Part shown: in pieces, positions 1 to 12,228 of the stretch
Layout: each line of letters opens with the position of its first letter
How positions within the stretch are numbered: position 1 is the first letter of the stretch
NCBI GenBank assembly: GCA_024741835.1
Contig: JAENRP010000144.1
Span: 1 to 24,322 of the forward strand
DNA length: 24,322 bases
Direction: 5' to 3'
Source: Diplocarpon mali
Lineage: Eukaryota > Ascomycota > Leotiomycetes > Helotiales > Drepanopezizaceae
Position numbers and translations under genes: made by a program
Notes under the pieces: model-generated
What the model was told of the DNA's origin: nothing
Databases searched by the model: none
Seen by the model: only the letters and a program-made list of their open reading frames with translations

Positions 1-3000
1 CCTAGGTAAGTCAGCCCCCTCTCATTCTGTGCCCTTCCCCTTTTCCGGCGACACAGCATCGGGGCGTCTTCAATTGAAAGCCAATCCCGGCCACTACGGT
101 GCGACCGTGGAGTACACCTTGGATACGTCCTTGGCAGTTGCGCCGGTAATTACTCCCCGAGCTGTAAATAGCTGTGTCGCCAAACGTGGGTTTGTGTAGT
201 TGGGGTCGGCGGCGTTGCTTTTACAGTCTTCGGATACTGCGACCGTCGGCCTCCCCACGTTTCTTCTTCTCCCCGGCCTTTGTTTACTGGCTGATTGATC
301 ATCATTTCGGCGCAAGCTGTTATTGGTTTTTAGGGCGCTCGCACTGGTCTGCCTTCCCGTGGCGTGAGTGTTACCTTTGAGGAGAACTAAAGACCAATAC
401 CTCGATCCATCCCTCTCCTGCGAAGCTGGGAGCGGAAGCTTGTGGCTCTCGATAGACGGAGAGCTTGCCAACAGACACTGCGATGACATGACATGCCTCA
501 CCTACCGCGAGAATTTTACCGCGAGGCTTGTCTTCACAGCGGAGTTTTATGCTTACACCATGAGACAGGAGTCATGCGAGCGAGAGGGATGCTATCGAAT
601 TACAGGCAGGTAGGCTCGGAGACGCACACTACACGACAGTGAATGGTAGACGGCACACGAGGGGAGAAGGGATATCAATGCCAGGAAGAGAGGCGGGGCC
701 TGCAAAGTCGAAAGGAGAGGCAGAAAAGAGGCATGCAGGCAGACAAGCAGGTTAGAAGCAAAGCATAACTCGCAGATACAGGAGCAGATGTCCAGATACA
801 CAGGCGTATGAATAGGACGGCAAGCACAGCATCGCCATACCTATCCTCCTTTCCCACATCTGCACGGGATAGCGTCTGATAACCATCAACGTCGGCTATA
901 CCTCGCTCCGGCATCCAGTGCAGAAGCTGCACGTTCCGTGAAGTCGAACAGTCTAGCTCCATTGCGGCTATTGCCCAGCCAAGGGATTCATACGTAGCAC
1001 GTGGTCCTTCTTTCTCTCGCCGGCGATAGCGTGTACTCGGGGCTTGAGATACTGCTTGCCGCGTACACTCCGAGCGGCAGACCACATGGATGAGTTTTGG
1101 AACAAAGAGGGTGCCAGCAGGCTTCCCTACTCTACGAAAGGTCTAGTCCACTGCGGGCTGATCGCCGGACAGTGGATGTACCAAATTTGACACGAACGAG
1201 AATGGGACAGTCGACTTCTCCTGCAGCGATTGGCGTGGTCTGTGGCTGCTGGCGATAACTCTTGCCACGGCTGCGAAATGACACCTCGACCTCTCCACCC
1301 CTCAACCCTAGCAAGTGTCTCCCGGACAGGGAAATACACCTTCTATTCTCTCTCTGTTGGCAATTCCAATCCGGGATATCGAGTACTGCTATTCCCTCGA
1401 GCACTTGTGTACAAGACATCAAAGTCCATGCACACCGGATTAGCAGTGAAGCCTGAGAACACCCCAGCCACATATTCTCGTGGTTTGCAAAGAAAATCCT
1501 GGTCGATTTTCTCGGTGCAGTTTTCTTCTTGGGGAACGATTTATTTGTGCTGACCAAACATGGCTGATAGCCACAAGATAGAAGCTTGATCGGTTCCTCC
1601 CCACCCCTCCTCTGATTCCTTCGTCACTGGAAAATGCACTGCTTCGATGCCTGCCGACCAGGTAATATCGACAACCGGTTCTCAGGAGACAAGAGAGCGT
1701 CAGGAGGCCGTAGATTGGCTGCCAAGGTGCTTCGAATCTTCCCACGATGGGTGCAGCAGATCTCTTAGGTCCTGAATAGGCGGACATAAGCGTGAAACGC
1801 CACGGTGCTTTGCCTCGTCTTCAGTGATTGAGGCTCTGGAGAGGCTTGGACGAGCCTGGTATGATTGATGATAATCTCGGACATATGTATTCCATACCCT
1901 TGGCCATAGTAGGGAAGGCCTCTGCGGAGATACTCCCGCGCTTTCTTTCTCTGCGCCACCTCTTGTGTTGGCAGACCCATGGCCGGGGCTCAATCGCCGC
2001 TGGAGAAGAACTTGCCAAGGACCTAGGGTTTTCCAAATCTTGTATTTCGTCTCTTGCAGCTGGGAACGATGCCCTTGGGACTCTGCATATTCTTGCCCAG
2101 AAAGCCGAAATCGGTCGTGAGACGCATCCTCAGACCCTTTGACAGCAAGCCGGATACCCATCTCGCTTCACGAGCAGGGAGTTGTAGTTGGTAGAGTCGG
2201 CCGTCAAGACTTGGTCGCCGCCAGACGTCGATGTACGCCTTGAATGGCAGGACGTCTGCTGGAGAAAACACATGCGCATCACAACTACAGCTGGAGTTTC
2301 TCCAAGTCGGGCGGTGTCCTGGTACGAGATCTGTAAGGGTTGGCGACGGGACGTCGTAGCATCTGTCCTACATGCACAAGGACTTCAATCTAGTGGGTGT
2401 CGTTTCTCGGCTCCTTTTCGGCTCCTGTGGTGCGCGCAGGCCATGATTTGCATGGCCGACGATACCAGAAACGATCTTGACCGGAATCTTCTGTCCACGA
2501 TTCAATCCACGACATTCCAGCTGCAGCGCATCGACATCCTACCGACGAGTCCTATGCCCCGGTGAATTCTCGCTGCAAGGCAAGTCTTGAAACCGGGGAA
2601 GCGAAGACAGCGAGGCGGTACCGCCGCACTGGCTGGCGTATATATACGCAGAGCCAAGGGAGCATCTGATCTTGTAGCTGTGAAGAGCTGGTCTGCGCTG
2701 CGAGCTGTCTGTCTGAGCTCCGGGGTCGGGGGATCGTCCGACAGATGGCCTAAGGATTACCTCGTGCATTGGAGCTAGTTTTCCTCGAATCTCTATCTTC
2801 GAAGCGTGCGACGAGCCGGCGATCAGTGAGGTCGTTGAAAGGATGCGAACGAGGAAAGTTTTGGCATTCATCGTAAATGCGTATCTTTCGCTTGGCTCGA
2901 GGGTCAGCCGTCTCAGCAGATGCACAGTCTACCCTGCATTGGCATAGCTCGATGAAGAGAAGTTTGGATTATCCTGCATTGGCACAGCTTGCTGAAGAGA

Positions 3001-3411
3001 AGTTTGGAGGATCCTCATATTCTCATATGGAGTCGGGGCCGCATCCGCCTGTTTCCAACTAACTCTGCCACGACTGATGATGTTACCCCATCCCTGTATC
3101 TGCATCCGATCAGAAAGGGGTTTTGGGGCTCTCGAGCGTTGACCCTTTTGCCTTGGTATCAGCGAGAACAGGCATTGACCGGGCTGGCCTCGAGAGACCG
3201 TAGCCTTCTTCGCTCCCGCGGCGTCGGCTGCATCGAGGAGTGTTTATCCTCTGTTCCCGGTTCTAGTCGCTGGGTCGCGTCGGAAGCTCGCGGTCGGGTG
3301 CTATCCTGGCATCCCCCGTCCGCAGCTTCGGCAGTTCTCGGCGCAGACCCGCGAAGAGGCCACGACAACGCGCAGCACCCAGGTGGCCGATTATGATTGA
3401 AGTCAAGGTTC
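1..3411. other. Gene-poor region, no confident coding sequence
   Basis: I read both strands and found only short open frames of about 60-150 codons that overlap in several frames, many lacking an ATG start. None shows a recognisable domain or signal peptide. The longest minus-strand frames (2161-1700, 2271-2023, 2925-2539) follow each other in different frames, which could fit a decayed or intron-rich gene, but I cannot join them into a recognisable protein. The only clear structure is a 40-bp tandem duplication at 2933-3012. This stretch lies downstream of the PKS 3' end and may separate it from a neighbouring gene outside the window. Confidence 0.55.
2933..3012. repeat. Two-copy 40-bp tandem duplication
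   Basis: Two adjacent 40-bp units (2933-2972 and 2973-3012) both begin CCTGCATTGGCA and share the core GAAGAGAAGTTTGGA. They differ at about five positions. The unit is not a multiple of three, so it does not look like a protein repeat. It is best read as a local duplication that has since diverged. Confidence 0.85.
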
Positions 3412-3417
3412 TTTATT
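3412..3417 (-). terminator. Polyadenylation signal AATAAA for the PKS gene
   Basis: The plus strand reads TTTATT, which is AATAAA on the minus strand, about 142 nt past the PKS stop codon. The position and perfect match suit a 3'-end processing signal for the PKS transcript. Fungal polyadenylation signals are loose, so this is suggestive, not proven. Confidence 0.45.
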
Positions 3418-3558
3418 AGAGTGAGTGGTCTCCAACAAGACTCGCACGAGCACCGCAGTCATTATCTGGGCAGGCAGCCTCGGAAATCAGAGCAAGATGG
3501 CGCTCAGGCGCCGACAAACAATCCGCAACACCAGCGAAATTCCCCTCCGCCGACCCAC

Positions 3559-6500
3559 CTATCCCTTCTCAGCCTTCTGTCCCACAAACTTCGTCCCAAG
3601 CTTGCTCTTTCCCAGCACCGCCTCACTGAGCGCCCAGAAACTGCTGCTAGTTAACAGTTCCAGCACCTGCAAGCTCGCCTCCAGTTCTCTCGTGATCCAG
3701 TTGCGAATCTCAATCGCCACAAGCGAGTCGAGCCCATACACGACGATCGCCTTGCTCGGGTCCATCTCCTCGCGCGGGACCATGAGCACAGCTGACACCT
3801 TCGTCATCAAACCCTCGCAGATAAGCTCAATGGCCTGCTCTCTGGACTCCGCAGCTCTCAGTGCTGCGCTGGGCGAGACGGCAGCATTAAGCGAACAAGA
3901 AGAAAGCTCACTCGCCTCCGCCTCCGCCTTGTCTTTCAAGTGCTTAAACTTCGCATCTTCAACCCAGAAAGGGCTAGTCTTGGCCTGCGGCGCAATCTTC
4001 AACCCCGTCGTGCAATGCCCACCACACATTTCCATCTTCCCCGTCACTGCTGCCGCAATGAGCGCCAGTACCTCCTTCTCTGAAATCGTCTCTGATCCCA
4101 GGTTCTGCGTCACCTCAGCCGCGCGCTCCACGGATCCTTCGGCGAGGTATCCGGCGTCGGAGACGGCGGCGAGGTCGATTGAGGATGCGGGCAGACCGAG
4201 CGTATGTCTGTGTTGGGCAAAGGCGTTCAGGAAGCAGTTCGCGGCAGCGTAGGCGGCTTGCCCACGATTGCCGATGGCGCCGGCAGCGGAGGAGAGCAGT
4301 ATGAAGAAGGAGAGAGGTGTGGATAAGAGGACGTCGTGGAAGTTCCAGGCGCCTGCGACTTTGGCGGAGACGACGGACGTCCATCGGGAGTGTGTCATTT
4401 TCTCGAAGAGCACGTCCTGGCTATTGTCAGTCGGAATCAGGGGCATAGGGGTAGGGTTAACTACATCGAGAACCATTGCCGCATGAATTATGCCTCTGAT
4501 GGGTGGAAGGTGGGAGAGGTCTACAGAGACTAGCTTCTCAACTTGGTCTTTGCTGGCTACGTCGCAGGCCTTGACAATGACGTTCGCACCGCCTGCCTTG
4601 GCCTCGTCAATCAGTTCATCAACTTTCCTGTCGGTATTGCCCTTGCGAGAAAGAAGAACGATGTTGCGGGCTCCTTTTTCAATCATCCATCGGCTCATAC
4701 TCCGTCCCAGACCACCAGTGCCACCGATAATCACATAGCTCGCATCAGCCCGCAACAGATTCTTGGGAGGCTTGCAGGGCGCGGCTCGGACTTGATCATC
4801 CGGCTCCGGCACAAGGACGATCTTGCCCATGGTCTTGCCTCCTTGTAGTTTGCGGAAAGCAGACTCGACTTCAGAGATTGGGAAGACAGCGATGGGCGAG
4901 ACGGGACTGATGAGACCTTTAGCCATCAGCTCAAAGACATCTGAGAGAAGTCTTTTCATGATCTTTGGCCTCTCAGCAGCAACGACTGTCAAGTCTACGG
5001 AGGCGAACATGGCGTTGTGCTCGAAGCGGGCCATCTCGAGACGAGAATTACACGTGATGTCTCGCTTCCCAATCTCGATGAAGCGTCCGAAGTGCGCAAG
5101 ACTGTCCCATGTTTCGCGGAGTGCATCGCCAGCCAGAGAATTGAGCACGACGTCTACGCCTTGTCCGTTTGTGGCGCGGCGAATAGCTTTCGCGAATGAT
5201 GTATTTCGGCTGTAGAATATATGGTCTTCGGGAATGCGATACTCATTCATGAGGTACTCTTTCTTAGCCACGCTGCCCACGGTGGTGAAGATCTCTGCGC
5301 CAATCATCTGGGAGAGGACGATGGCTGCTTGGCCGACACCGCCTGCGGCAGCGTGAATAAGCACGCTTTCACCCTGGATCAAGCGGCCCAGGTCGAAGAG
5401 CGAGTAAAACGCTGTGCAGTAGATGACTGGCATTGTAGATGCGTCTTCAAAGGACATCGAATGCGAGATCTTCTGAGCGGAGGTTCCCAGGCAGCGAGTA
5501 TATGTCGCATATGCACCTTCTGACATGGCACACACCCGGTCGCCAACAATCAAGTCAGTGACTTTGCTGCCGACTGCACTGATGATTCCAGAGCACTCGA
5601 CACCAAGGTACTTGCTGGGAATTTGACCCATCGAGATCATTATGTCTTTAAAGTTCATGCTAGTAGCCATGACTTGGATCTCGACCTCGAAGTCGGGCAA
5701 AGGAGAGCCAACTGCGAGGTCATCGGTAAAGTAGATGGTGTCAAGAGCACCCGGAGTTTCAATGGCGATCTTCAAAGGTCGACCTGGTTGGTTGAAAGGC
5801 TGCAGACTAGGCGCGGCGGAAGAATGAGTCTCTCTGTGCACGAACTCGTTCATCTCCGCATCATCGACGATGCGCGGGACGAAGAGAGCACCATTACGCT
5901 CTTGGAACTCCATATCAGCTCCCACGGCAGGAGAGTCAGATGAGAAGGTAAGCTTCAGGACCTCGAAGATCTTTTCCGCTGCACCGAAGCTTGACAGCTC
6001 AGGTGAGGCCCCGAGATCCAGAGTTGCGAACTTGAGCAGGGTTTCTGAGCGAACACTTCGTGCCATTCCAATCACCATCCCAGCATCTGGGTTGGAAGAA
6101 TTAGTGTACGCTCCTTTTATTGCCCAGAGAACCCCAACGGCATTAGAAAGCATCTTCTGGATATGTTGGAAGTCTGCTGAGCCGAGGTTCGAGACGATCG
6201 GCTTCACGAGCTCCGAAAGGACGATACAGACTTTGCCTTCCGTCTCTACATTTCCGAGAGAGCCAACGGTAGGGGTTCTCTGGGTGAGCTCAACAACCAG
6301 CTCTTGCACGCTGAATAGTAGATCTGGCTGGGTGGCTTCCTCGCAGATGATGGCAACATCCGTGTCGAAGGTAGGGGGAGTAAGAGTTCCATCCGCGCCG
6401 CCATTGAAACTGGTAGCAAGGCCATTTATTCGCCCAAGATCCTCCTCATTCGTGACTTCGGCGTCGCTAGTAAGAGAGACAGGCGTGTCTGCACCACCAG

Positions 6501-9500
6501 CGTGTGCGTACTTAGCGCGGAGAGGCTCCCATTGCAGCTTATAGCAGAGCTCGCGATGGGCAACAGAGCTTAGGACATCTGAACCGTCAGAGACAGGTGT
6601 CATGACCAGCGACTCCATGCTAATGAGTGCTTCATCACCAGCATCAGAAGAAGTTGCGAACAGGGACAGTTTTGTTGCTGCAGGATGTGCCAGTGTTGGG
6701 CTTCCAGTTGCAAAAACTCTCATTCGGTCACCGCTCTTGCGAGTGATGCCTGTAGACAGAGACATACTTTTGATGAAAGATGGCATATAGAGAGCATCCA
6801 AGCCCTTCCATCCAGCACCAAAGATCGGCCAGACAATCTGGATAAACTGGTCCAGGAATGCAGGGTGGATGATAAAGTCGGGCTCGTATCCCTTAGGCAT
6901 AACCGCTGCGGTGTCTGGAACAATCAAATCCGCAACCGCGTGATTATCACTAGCGCGACAGTTCTCAAGACCTTGGAACGTCTGGCCGTATTCTGCTCCT
7001 GCAGCTGAGAGAGTTTCGTACATCTGGGGAGTATTGACGTCGGATGTGCAAGCGTCTGTGAATGCGCTCATCCTGGATGATAAATCCAATCTAGCATCCA
7101 GCTTCTGCTGAACGCCATCGACGACATTAGCATCAGCTGAATTGACAGTCGAAATGAGTCCGCGGCAGTGCTCAATCCAGCTTCTATCTTTTGTCCAGGA
7201 AAATATCTTGAATTCGTCCCAGGCATCTGACGATGTCCTCGTACCTTCGGCGAATGCACGAAGCGTGATGTTTGCTTCGACATCTGCGCCTTCGTGAATA
7301 ACCAAAGGCCTGCTCACAGTCACTTCACGAAGCTCAAATTTGTCAAATTTCGCATCTCTTAGCGCGGCTCGCTGAGACGCAGCTTCTACAGCCATTGCAA
7401 CGTAGCCTGCCATGGGGTATACGGACAAGTTTTGCATCTTATGGTGGCGCACCCATGGCATATCATCTGCTCGAATGATGTTTCTCCATGTGGGCTCGAG
7501 ATCATTGGAGTAGCTTGCCAAGGTACCAATGAGGTCGTTCCTTGCAAATGGCCTATTTGAATGCCTTTCTGCAATGCGAGACTCGTGCCAGTATTTAGTA
7601 GAGTGGTTCCAGGAGTACCTCGGGAGGTTGGTTAGTAGGACTGGAACCTTGGTGCCGGGAAACGGGAAATTGATTGCTGAAAAGTTGACCTCAACACCTT
7701 TCATGAACATGAAGGCAGCAAGTTGTAATGCGGTATCCACGGCGTCCCTGTTTCGGAGCAGCACTGCGGAGTATGGGATCTTGAAATCATTACCCCAGAT
7801 TGACTTCAGAATCTGCTTGACTGGTCCCTCTAGAGCTGCGTGAGGACCGATCTCCACCAGGACGTCGACGCCTGGGGTGCTGCTAACATCCGTCGAAGCG
7901 CACATACTTTGCAAAGCCTCCGAAAAGCGAACAGGGCAGGTCAAGTTTTCGACCCAGTAAGACGGCCCCAAGTCCGTGGTTCTAATTTGGCAACCCTTGA
8001 GTGAAGAGTGGAAAGGTACCGAGGCGGCACTTTGCAGTATGACGTCCTTGATGGTTTTCCGGTATTCATCGGATACCAGGTCCATATGATGAGAGTGATA
8101 TGCAGTATCAACACACAGCTTTCGGTTAAATATCTGCTTCTTTTCAACAGCTGCCTGCAACTCGTGAATGGCTACCTCGTCTCCAGATGCAGTGATACTA
8201 GAGGGACTGTTGATACATGCCACAGTGGCTCTGCCCTTCTTTAGTAACTTAATCAAAGCACATATATCACCTAGACGGCCACCAACTGCCATCATGGCAC
8301 CCTTGAGTTTAGGGTACTTCTCCTTCAGACGAACGATCATCTGTCCTCTGAAGTAGGCGATAGTAACACATGACTCAAGAGAAAGCGCACCGGCAGCATA
8401 TGCTGCTCCAATCTCTCCGCTAGAATGCCCAGTCACTGCAGATGGGCGAATGCCCCATGACTTCAGCAGATCAGTCAGGGCAAGCTGTACTGCTGTGCAG
8501 GCAGGTTGGCTGATATGCGCTGCTGAGACCTTTGAGGACTCGGTACCTTTGGACAGCTCATCTAATCATTGTTAGCCAATTCGAAATGCCACTGGGCCAT
8601 GACCATACCGAGCAGTGAAAAGTTCGCACCGAGCTTAGTCAGGTACCGATCGATTCTCTCCATGGTAGCAGCAAATATGGGGTATGCGTCGAAGAGTTCT
8701 CGACCCATCGCATACCATTGCGCCCCCTGACCCGTAAAGATAAACCCAATTCTTGGCTCGCCAACTGACCGAGATGATGAAGTGTCGTTGCTAGCAAGTG
8801 CAGGAATCAGCTCAGCAGAGCCTCGAGCGGGAATTGCAACCTTGTGTGCGAGATGAGATCTTCTCTGGCCAAGGGTATAGGCCAAATTCGGTAGCAGAGA
8901 GTTTTGAAACACTTCCGGGCGCTGCTCAAGGTAGACTGTCAAATCTTGCATCCGAGCCTCGAGGGAAGGCTTGTCATTTGCAGACAGAACGTATAGTCTC
9001 TTAGTTGACGCTTTACTTCCTGTTGCGAGAGTATCATTATGACCGGGAAGAAGTTCTCTTGGTACAATAGGAGAACGTTCCAGAACTGCATGGGCGTTTG
9101 TACCTCCGAAACCAAAGTTGTTGATGCTCGCGTATTTCTTTCCCCGTGGCCAAGGGCGTTGTGAATTAGGGACCTACAGAATGTTAAAAAATATTCGGAG
9201 TGTGGGTGTAAACTGACCTTTAAGCCCCACTCATCGAACGGAATATTGGTGTTACCCTTTGTAAAGTCGCAGTTGGGCAACACAAACCCTTTTTCGAGCA
9301 TCATTGCCGTCTTGATTACTGAAACCACGCCGCTAGCACCTTCCAAATGCCCAATATTTGACTTGACAGAGCCGATGAACAATGGCTGCTTCGTTGTTCT
9401 TCCCCCAAAAACTTCATGCAGAGCGGTGGCTTCGATTGGGTCTCCAGCTTTTGTGCCGGTGCCATGCGCCTCAACATATCCCGTGTCTTTAGGGTCAAGC

Positions 9501-10577
9501 CTGTATTTCGCGTAAATCGATTTCATCAATGTCACCTGGGCATCACCGCTGGGCGCGGTTATCCCATTCGTTCTGCCGTCTTGGTTCATGCCAGATCCAG
9601 CAATGATTGCGCGGATGGAATCGTTGTCACGCAAAGCCTGATCTAGGGGCTTCAAAATGAGGCAGCCAACACCCTCGCCACGGCCAAATCCGTTACCGCG
9701 GTGGTCAAATGCGAATGACTTCCCTTCATCTGAAAATAGACTGTTTTCGAATTATTTATTTGCTGATTTTGAAATGGCCGTGGCAAGAATTTTTGACGAC
9801 TTACCTGGACATGGACATCACGATGAAGTAGTCCGGCAGGACGTTCAGATGGGCCGAAGCGACGATCGCTTGACTCGATTCGCCATTTCGTAGACTTTGA
9901 CATGCCAAATGTAGAGCTCCCAAGCTCGACGAACAAGCCGTGTCAACGGTAAAACTTGGTCCGGAAAGGTCAAAGTAGTAGGATAATCGGTTGGAAAGCA
10001 GAGACTGGGCACATCCTGTCGCTTGGAAAACAGGTGCCGTATCTGTGTCTCTACAGTTCCGAAGATCGTAGTCTGAAAAAGATCCTCCGACGAAAACACC
10101 GACATTCTGGCCGACTAAATCTCGCTTCGGGATGCCAGCGTTTTCCAGCGCTTCGTATGTACATTCGAGAAGTAGTCTTTGTTGGGGATCCATCGAGATG
10201 GCCTCTTTCTCGGTCACGTTAAAGAAAGGGGCATCGAATAGACCGATGTCTTCCGCGAGAAAATGACCACCCTCGGGGTTGTAGCAGCCTGGTTTATCTG
10301 GATTTGGGTGGTGGAAGGTCGCGTGATTGAATCTCGACTTTGGGATTGGGGACCAGCCACTCCGCGCACGAGAGCACAGCTCCCAGAACTCATCTGGGGT
10401 TGAGACATCGCCAGGAAGACGACAGCCCATTCCGACAATGGCAACTGGCATGTCTGAAATTTTTGAAATATTGCTGGCAAGGCTGTCGGCAGTAATTATT
10501 TGACGGCCATTGTCGAACCGCTCGAGATATGAAAGGGATGGGAAGTCCCCTTTGACAGGCATAGCTGAAGGTGCCAT
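3559..10577 (-). CDS. Highly reducing polyketide synthase (KS-AT-DH-ER-KR-ACP)
   Basis: This iterative type I PKS condenses malonyl units and can fully reduce the chain. I model five exons: 10577-9805, 9740-9218, 9173-8609, 8561-4465 and 4416-3559, giving about 2271 residues. KS is about 43-465 with Cys215 (DTACSSS), His350 (EAHGTGT) and His389 (SNIGHLEG). AT starts near 575 with GHSSG Ser667. DH is about 957-1282 with His994 and Asp1191 (HPAFLD). A KR-like linker follows without any SAM-binding motif. ER is about 1547-1870 with HAAAGGVGQ. KR is about 1895-2130 with GGTGGLG, Tyr2042 and Asn2046. ACP carries GLDSL with Ser2217. All catalytic residues are present. The C-methyltransferase usual after DH in many relatives is absent, and the protein ends about 54 residues after the ACP serine with no thioesterase or reductase. 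The ATG at 10577 has A at -3 and G at +4; the open frame beyond it lacks an upstream ATG. The product cannot be named from sequence. Confidence 0.95.
4417..4464 (-). other. Predicted 48-nt stop-free intron in the PKS KR domain
   Basis: On the minus strand this segment starts GTAGTT, contains CTGAC and ends GCCAG. It is exactly 48 nt and has no in-frame stop, so an ORF reader passes straight through it and adds 16 residues (beginning VVNPTPMP). Removing it gives MVLD-DVLFEKMTH, which fits the usual KR-family stretch MVLxDVLFEKMTH. The added stretch is proline-rich and unlike the surrounding domain. I treat it as an intron on family grounds. Confidence 0.75.
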
Positions 10578-10753
10578 GATTGTAGGTGACGCAAGCAAAA
10601 AGCCACTCAATACAAAAGGAACTATTCTACTCAGCAGTTCAGAGCCTACTTTTCTAGATGTGGATCTGGACGCGGGTAAAGATCCCAATCGCAGCTCTGG
10701 GGAGCCACGAAATAGCGAGTGTACACGGAGTCACCGACTTGGAGCGTACACAA

Positions 10754-10761
10754 GTTATATA
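10754..10761 (-). promoter_or_regulatory. TATA-like box upstream of the PKS
   Basis: The minus strand reads TATATAAC about 177 nt upstream of the chosen PKS start codon. That spacing allows a transcription start and a leader of roughly 100-150 nt. No well-formed Zn2Cys6-type CGG inverted repeat stood out nearby. Confidence 0.4.
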
Positions 10762-11326
10762 GAATTTATTTTTGTCCTTTTCGCCAGTCTAGAGACATTA
10801 GCATCTGATGTGACAGGTTGTTGGAGGCGCTGACTTGCATGATACCGAGAAGATATGAGCGGGGTGGCCACGCTTCAGGGTGACCACTCTAGGGCAAAGT
10901 ACAAAATGGAGTGGCGATCTTGAAGAAGCCTCGAACCCGTGTTTCATAGACGACCAGGCTCTACTTTGCACTATCGACAAGAGATTTCAACAAAGGAGCA
11001 TGTGAGGTCCGAGAAGAAATGTCGCTGGGGTAGAACGGCCTTGATATGGTTCACATGGGTTGGTACCCGACGTAGCCAGGAATAGCTGTAGCTGTGTTCA
11101 CCTGAGATTTGGCAACGTAAAGATCGGGTTAACATGTCCAAGAAGGTGGCAAAATTGCCGATCATGAAGCTTCGCTTTGTGCTCAAAGGTTTAGGAATCA
11201 GCCAGAAAATTGGTAGGACGAAGATCGTTGCCTTCACTTGATATGTGACAGCCAAGCCTCCCTTGATACTTTGTAGTTCTGGAGGAGCAAGCGTATCTGA
11301 TGCTAGGAAAAACATGTCAAGGACTG

Positions 11327-11340
11327 GAGCTGATCAGCTC
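11327..11340. promoter_or_regulatory. 14-bp perfect palindrome
   Basis: The sequence GAGCTGATCAGCTC reads the same on both strands. It lies about 750 nt upstream of the PKS start. It could be a dimeric protein site or a chance palindrome; no repeat copy was seen elsewhere. Confidence 0.3.
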
Positions 11341-12228
11341 TGCTTCGGAGAGCAGGCAGAGCGACGAGGAAGGCCTATGCGAGAGAGCGGAACTTGGGAC
11401 GAACGACGCTCTATCGGATGGGGGGCAACAACTCAACGATACCGAGAGCGAGAAATGGAAATACCAGCGATTGCCGATCCAGCTTAGGATCTGGCTATAG
11501 CTACTGTACTGGGCGCGGACAGGTACAGGGCAGCAAACATGATGCGGAGCGGATTCCTGAGCGCAGGTTCGCGAGCCTTGGGTTGCACATAACACAATAC
11601 AGCAACTCGGACTGGACTGGTGGACTGATGGACTGGTCTAGTCTGTAGTTGTGCATCTCTACTTGAAGCTTGTGCGAGGAGAGGCGAGCGGTTGCGTATG
11701 GGAACGGGATTGAGGCGGGCGACTGCTGGAGCCTGGAGACGAGGCCAGATCGGATAGAGAATCGAAAGAGTATACAATGAGGAGAGGGACGGGTGTGGAG
11801 AGCAGGTCGTGTCGACGTTGCAACTGGGTTTATAGGTGATGGCGAACTAGACCCATTCGAGTGAAGCGGCTGCGCTAGGCGTTAGCTGGTCCTACTGTGG
11901 GAGCGAGAGCCACATTCCATTGCAGCCGTCAGAAATCCCGTCACGATTCACGAAGAGAGCACGAATCACGGTGCGTCCTGGCACGTGGGGTGGAGCGCAC
12001 CTCCGCCGCGCTCTTCCGCCCTTGGCCGCGCTCTCCCGCCTCGATACAAGCTTGGCGGGGCGGAGCCATCTCTACTATATGTCACCTCGCAATGTTTCAA
12101 TTCTACCAATGCTATCTTACCTACCATACCTACTACCTCGCTACCATCATACACCATTTCATGCCATGCCAATCATGTCTACCTGGTCTCACCCTCCTCG
12201 ACAGCAGCGCGGCATGCGGTTGCAATCA

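Noticed and set aside
1132..1557. 141-codon minus-strand frame
   Set aside because: There is no recognisable domain, several other frames are open over the same stretch, and nothing supports translation.
3425..4252. 275-codon plus-strand open frame
   Set aside because: It is exactly antisense to the PKS KR-ACP coding region, has no recognisable domain, and is explained by codon bias on the other strand.
5870..6544. 224-codon plus-strand open frame
   Set aside because: It is antisense to the PKS linker between DH and ER and has no domain or independent support.
10578..10688. N-terminal extension of the PKS by 37 residues
   Set aside because: The frame is open but its upstream start is TTG, and the hydrophobic extension does not fit a cytosolic PKS; ATG at 10577 has good context.
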